Assembly (NCBI GenBank): GCA_024760905.1
Contig: CM045733.1
Span: 26,809,501-26,873,500 of the forward strand
Source of the DNA: Plotosus lineatus
Lineage: Eukaryota > Chordata > Actinopteri > Siluriformes > Plotosidae
DNA length: 64,000 nucleotides
Direction: 5' to 3'
Shown here: positions 61,087-64,000 of the stretch, in pieces
How the letters are laid out: each line of letters begins with the position of its first letter
Numbering within the stretch: position 1 is the first letter of the stretch
Translations under genes and position numbers: made by a program
Notes under the pieces: model-generated
Seen by the model: the letters and a program-made list of their open reading frames with translations, nothing else
Database searches by the model: none
Told to the model about the DNA's origin: nothing

Positions 61087-61435
61087 GAGCAGCATGTTGG
61101 TGTAGTGCTTGGCACATCCACCTCACAGCAAGAAGGTCCCGAGTTTAATTCCCGAGCATGGGGCATTTCTGTGAGCATATACTCTTCATGTCCTTTGGGT
61201 TTCCTCCATTTACTCTGGTTTCCTTCCACAGTCCAAAAACATGAACAGAATAGATTGAACAGATGGGTTGTTTCAAATTGCCCCGAGGTGTGAGAGTGAG
61301 TGTGAATGGTTGTATGTGTGCAAGCCTTGCAATTGTCTGGCGAGCTGTCCAGGGTGTACCTTGCCCTCACCCAGAGTCTCCCCATGACCCTAATTAAGAC
61401 TGATAGCTTAGAAAATGAATGAATGAATGAATGTA
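61087..61435 (+). mobile_element. V-SINE-like element with GAAT tail
   Basis: Head ggtgtagtgcttggcacatc, phrase ctcacagcaagaaggtcccg, centre gggtttcctccatttactct, tail tgtccagggtgtaccttgcc, ending in GAAT repeats. Confidence 0.9.
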
Positions 61436-61907
61436 AGACAACTAGCATTTCACCATATGGGCGTCCCATTCATTTGCCAAACAACTCAACCATAAAAGGG
61501 TCATGAAAAGGTTCTCACCTGACTCTAGGTGAAGAGACAGAACACTCTGAACAGCCAGTCCATTGCAGGTCCGCACTCAGGTCTGCATTCTTCATGAAGA
61601 ATTGCTGCTACGTTTACAAGTGGGTACCAATCCATTTATTCTGTCTGCCTAGTTTGCCTGTGTGTGCCCAGTATCTCATGTTGAATTTGAACTTGGCCTT
61701 GCCTTAACTGTTACGCTGCGGGGAGCCGCTATACCGGCTCATGATGCTGGACTCAAGAAATGTGGCGAGCCGTATTCGTGGCTTTCCATATACTGTATAC
61801 CATAACAGAAAGCTGTAGTTTGGTTAGAATCTACCTTATCTTATAAATTTCCAATGAAAAAGAAAGACTAGAAAATGTGACAGTAAATTTGAATGGCTGT
61901 TGTGGAA

Positions 61908-61911
<4 letters not shown>
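61436..61911. other. Sequence without recognised features
   Basis: Nothing recognised. Confidence 0.4.

Positions 61912-61976
<65 letters not shown>
61912..61976. repeat. (TA)n microsatellite
   Basis: About 32 TA units, into which the RTE LINE appears to have inserted. Confidence 0.97.
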
Positions 61977-61977
<1 letters not shown>

Positions 61978-63342
61978 TCTTCTTCTTTTACTTTCGGCTG
62001 CTCCCTTCAGGGGTCGCCACAGCAAATCATCCGCCTCCATCTCACCCTGTCCTCTGCATCTACTTTTCTGACTCCAACGACCTTCATGTCCTCCTTCACC
62101 ACATCCATAAAGCTCTTCTTTGGTCTTCCTCGAGGCCTTCTGCCTGGTAGTTCCAACCTCAGCATCCTACTGCCAATATACTCACTATCCCTCCTCTGTA
62201 CATGTCCAAACCATCTCAATCTAGCCTCTCTGACTTTGTCTCCAAAACATCTTACATGGGCTGTCCCTCTGATATACTAATTTATGATCCTATCCATCCT
62301 CATTACTCCCAGAGAGAACCTCAACATTTTCATCTCCGCTACCTCCAGCTCTGCCTCTTGCCTTTTCCTCAGCGCAACTGTTTCTAAGCCATACAACATC
62401 GCTGGCCTCACCACCATCTTGTACACTTTTCCTTTCATTCTTGCTGACACTCTCCTATTGCACATCATACCGGACACTTTTCTCCAACCATTCCAGCCTG
62501 CCTGCACACGCTTCTTCACCTCTTTTCCACACTCTCCATTGCTCTGGCTTGTTGAGCCTAAGTACTTAAAATCCTCCACCTTCGTTATCTCTGCTCCCTG
62601 TAACATCACCGTTCCTCCTGGGTCCTTCTCATTCACACACATGTATTCTGATTTTCTGAGGCGAACATTAATTCCTCTCCTTTCCAGGGCATACTGCCAC
62701 CTCTCTAGATCACAATGTCATCTGCCAACATCATAGCCCATGGAGATTCTTGTCTCACCTCGTCTGTCAGCCTGTCCATCACCATAGCAAACAAGAAGGG
62801 GCTCAGAGCTGACCCTTGATGCAGTCCTACCTCCACCTTGAATTCGTCGGTCACACCGACAGCACACCTCACCACTGTCTTACATCTCTCATACATGTCC
62901 TGCACCACTCTAACATACTTCTCTGCCACTCCAGACTTCCTCATGCAATACCACAGTTCTTCTCTTGGCACCCTGTCATATGCTTTTTCCAGATCCACAA
63001 AGGCACAATGCAGTTCCCGCTGACCTTCTCTGTACTGCTCTATTAACATCCTCAAAGCGAACATTGCATCTGTGGTGCTCTTTCTTGGCATGAAACCAAA
63101 CTGTTGTTCACAAATGCTGACCTCTGCCCTTAGTCTAGCTTCCACTATTCTTTCCCATAACTTCATCGTATGGCTCATCAACTTTATCCCTCTGTAGTTG
63201 TCGCAACTCTGCACGTCTCCCTTGTTCTTAAAAATGGGCACCAGCACACTTCTCCTCCACTCCTCCGGCATCTGCTCACTCTCTAGGACCTTGTTGAATG
63301 TTCTTGTCAGAAAATCTACTGCTATGTCAGAAAATCTACTGC
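61978..63342 (-). mobile_element. RTE-type LINE, longest copy, 5'-truncated
   Basis: The 3' end is at the TA repeat (tcttcttcttcttttacttt on plus) and the 5' truncation is near 63342, next to tatatata and a CA tract. The flanking TA wording on both sides fits a duplication within simple repeat. This copy reaches further 5' than the others (FSDIAVDFLTRTFNKVLESE and MPEEWRRSVLVPIFKNKGDV). Confidence 0.88.
62007..63342 (-). pseudogene. RTE LINE reverse transcriptase, frame broken
   Basis: The upstream part (to about 62708) is open and shows VPIFKNKGDVQSCDNYRGIK, QFGFMPRKSTTDA, FVDLEKAYDRVPRE, GLHQGSALSPFLFA and MMLADDIVI, where FADD has become LADD. A 34-bp deletion at about 62710 shifts the frame. 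The downstream part (62642-62277 and 62219-62007) continues MCVNEKDPGGTVMLQGAEIT to the final RWRRMICCGDP with a further break near 62270 (a TAG replacing the Glu-Tyr region of RNEYIRG). Inactive. Confidence 0.9.

Positions 63343-63348
<6 letters not shown>

Positions 63349-63390
<42 letters not shown>
63349..63390. repeat. (CA)n microsatellite
   Basis: About 20 CA units at the 5' junction of the LINE. Confidence 0.95.
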
Positions 63391-63703
63391 ATGTAACATG
63401 CTGCATCTGCTTAGTCCAGAAAAACATGGCAATGTAACAGTTAACCCTTGTTTTGTGTATAAACTCTGCCTGTATTATGTTTGTGAGCTCTGTCCTGACT
63501 TGAATAAAGTGTCTGCTTAATTACTTACAACCACACCTTTATTTTAACTATAAACTTGAACTGTGTTTTGGACACATTTATATGGCTCTCATTTAAGAAG
63601 GCAGTTTTATTCAATTTATTTCAAAAACTTTCCTTCCAAATTCCACTTAAAAATATTACACACACACACACACACATAGACACACATACACACGCACACA
63701 CAC

Positions 63704-63743
<40 letters not shown>

Positions 63744-64000
63744 GGTAAACAAACCCAACAGACCATCCATTATTGCTCTCTATCCCTTAGTGAGTGACCA
63801 GAATAAATGGTCTTTCACTACAAGACACTCCTCCAGAGCTCTGGAAACATAATCAATCCATTCTCCATTTTCCCCTTTCGCCTTCCTCCCTCATCTGTCA
63901 CACATGGTGTGGGAGGTAAGTGCTCTCTTCAAAATAATATAACTCTTTTAGCTGAAGCTGGCGACTATGCATATTGTTTTTTAATCCTCCAAGTGGTGAT
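63391..64000. other. Sequence with a second CA tract
   Basis: An interrupted CA tract lies at 63657-63739. Nothing else recognised to the edge. Confidence 0.45.

Overview
This window looks like the interior of a large intron-rich vertebrate gene, most likely from a ray-finned or other aquatic non-tetrapod vertebrate. Five short exons on the minus strand (45291-45331, 34963-35009, 31332-31435, 22596-22635, 3675-3751) each have good splice sites. Their phases join perfectly into 103 consecutive codons of the first C2 domain of a copine, closest to copine-8 (copine-5 is the main alternative). The start codon and first exon lie beyond the right edge. The second C2 domain and vWA/copine domain lie beyond the left edge. 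The introns inside the window are about 10.3, 3.5, 8.7 and 18.8 kb. No other host gene is supported.

Nearly everything else is transposable-element debris and simple repeats. (1) An RTE-type LINE is present in five 5'-truncated copies (7990-9267, 17539-18543, 24775-25028, 28039-28447, 61978-63342), four with clear target-site duplications. (2) A second, Rex-type LINE ending in GAT repeats has two copies (9504-10049, 21019-21686). (3) One broken Penelope-like element (about 54690-56544) carries a reverse transcriptase and a C-terminal GIY-YIG endonuclease, with a sequence downstream that fits a hammerhead ribozyme. (4) DNA transposons include pogo/Tigger-type elements with TA duplications and hAT-type elements with 8-bp duplications. 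(5) Several tRNA-derived SINE families occur, including V-SINE-like copies and an abundant family called SINE-A here. SINE-A has one head and body but two different 3' tails: one matches the last codons and 3' end of the RTE LINE, the other matches the V-SINE tail.

Layout: 1-2.4 kb, nested hAT and Tigger; 3.7 kb, copine exon; 4.6-12.6 kb, SINEs, LINEs and a second Tigger copy; 13.3-15.7 kb, a Tigger mosaic with a large AT palindrome; 17.5-22 kb, LINE, hAT, SINE, LINE; 22.6-35 kb, three copine exons among SINEs and LINE fragments; 35-45 kb, SINEs and small DNA transposons; 45.3 kb, the most 5' copine exon; 46.6-48.6 kb, hAT with nested Tigger and foldback; 48.6-53 kb, a SINE cluster; 53.5-60.4 kb, Tigger copies flanking the Penelope-like element; 61-64 kb, V-SINE, RTE LINE and CA repeats.

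The most interesting points are the hammerhead-like motif next to the Penelope-like element, the two-tailed SINE family, simple repeats that sit exactly on copine splice signals (a CTAA repeat providing six overlapping branch-site consensus motifs, a 60-nt UC tract as polypyrimidine tract, a GU repeat just after a donor), and long near-perfect palindromes.
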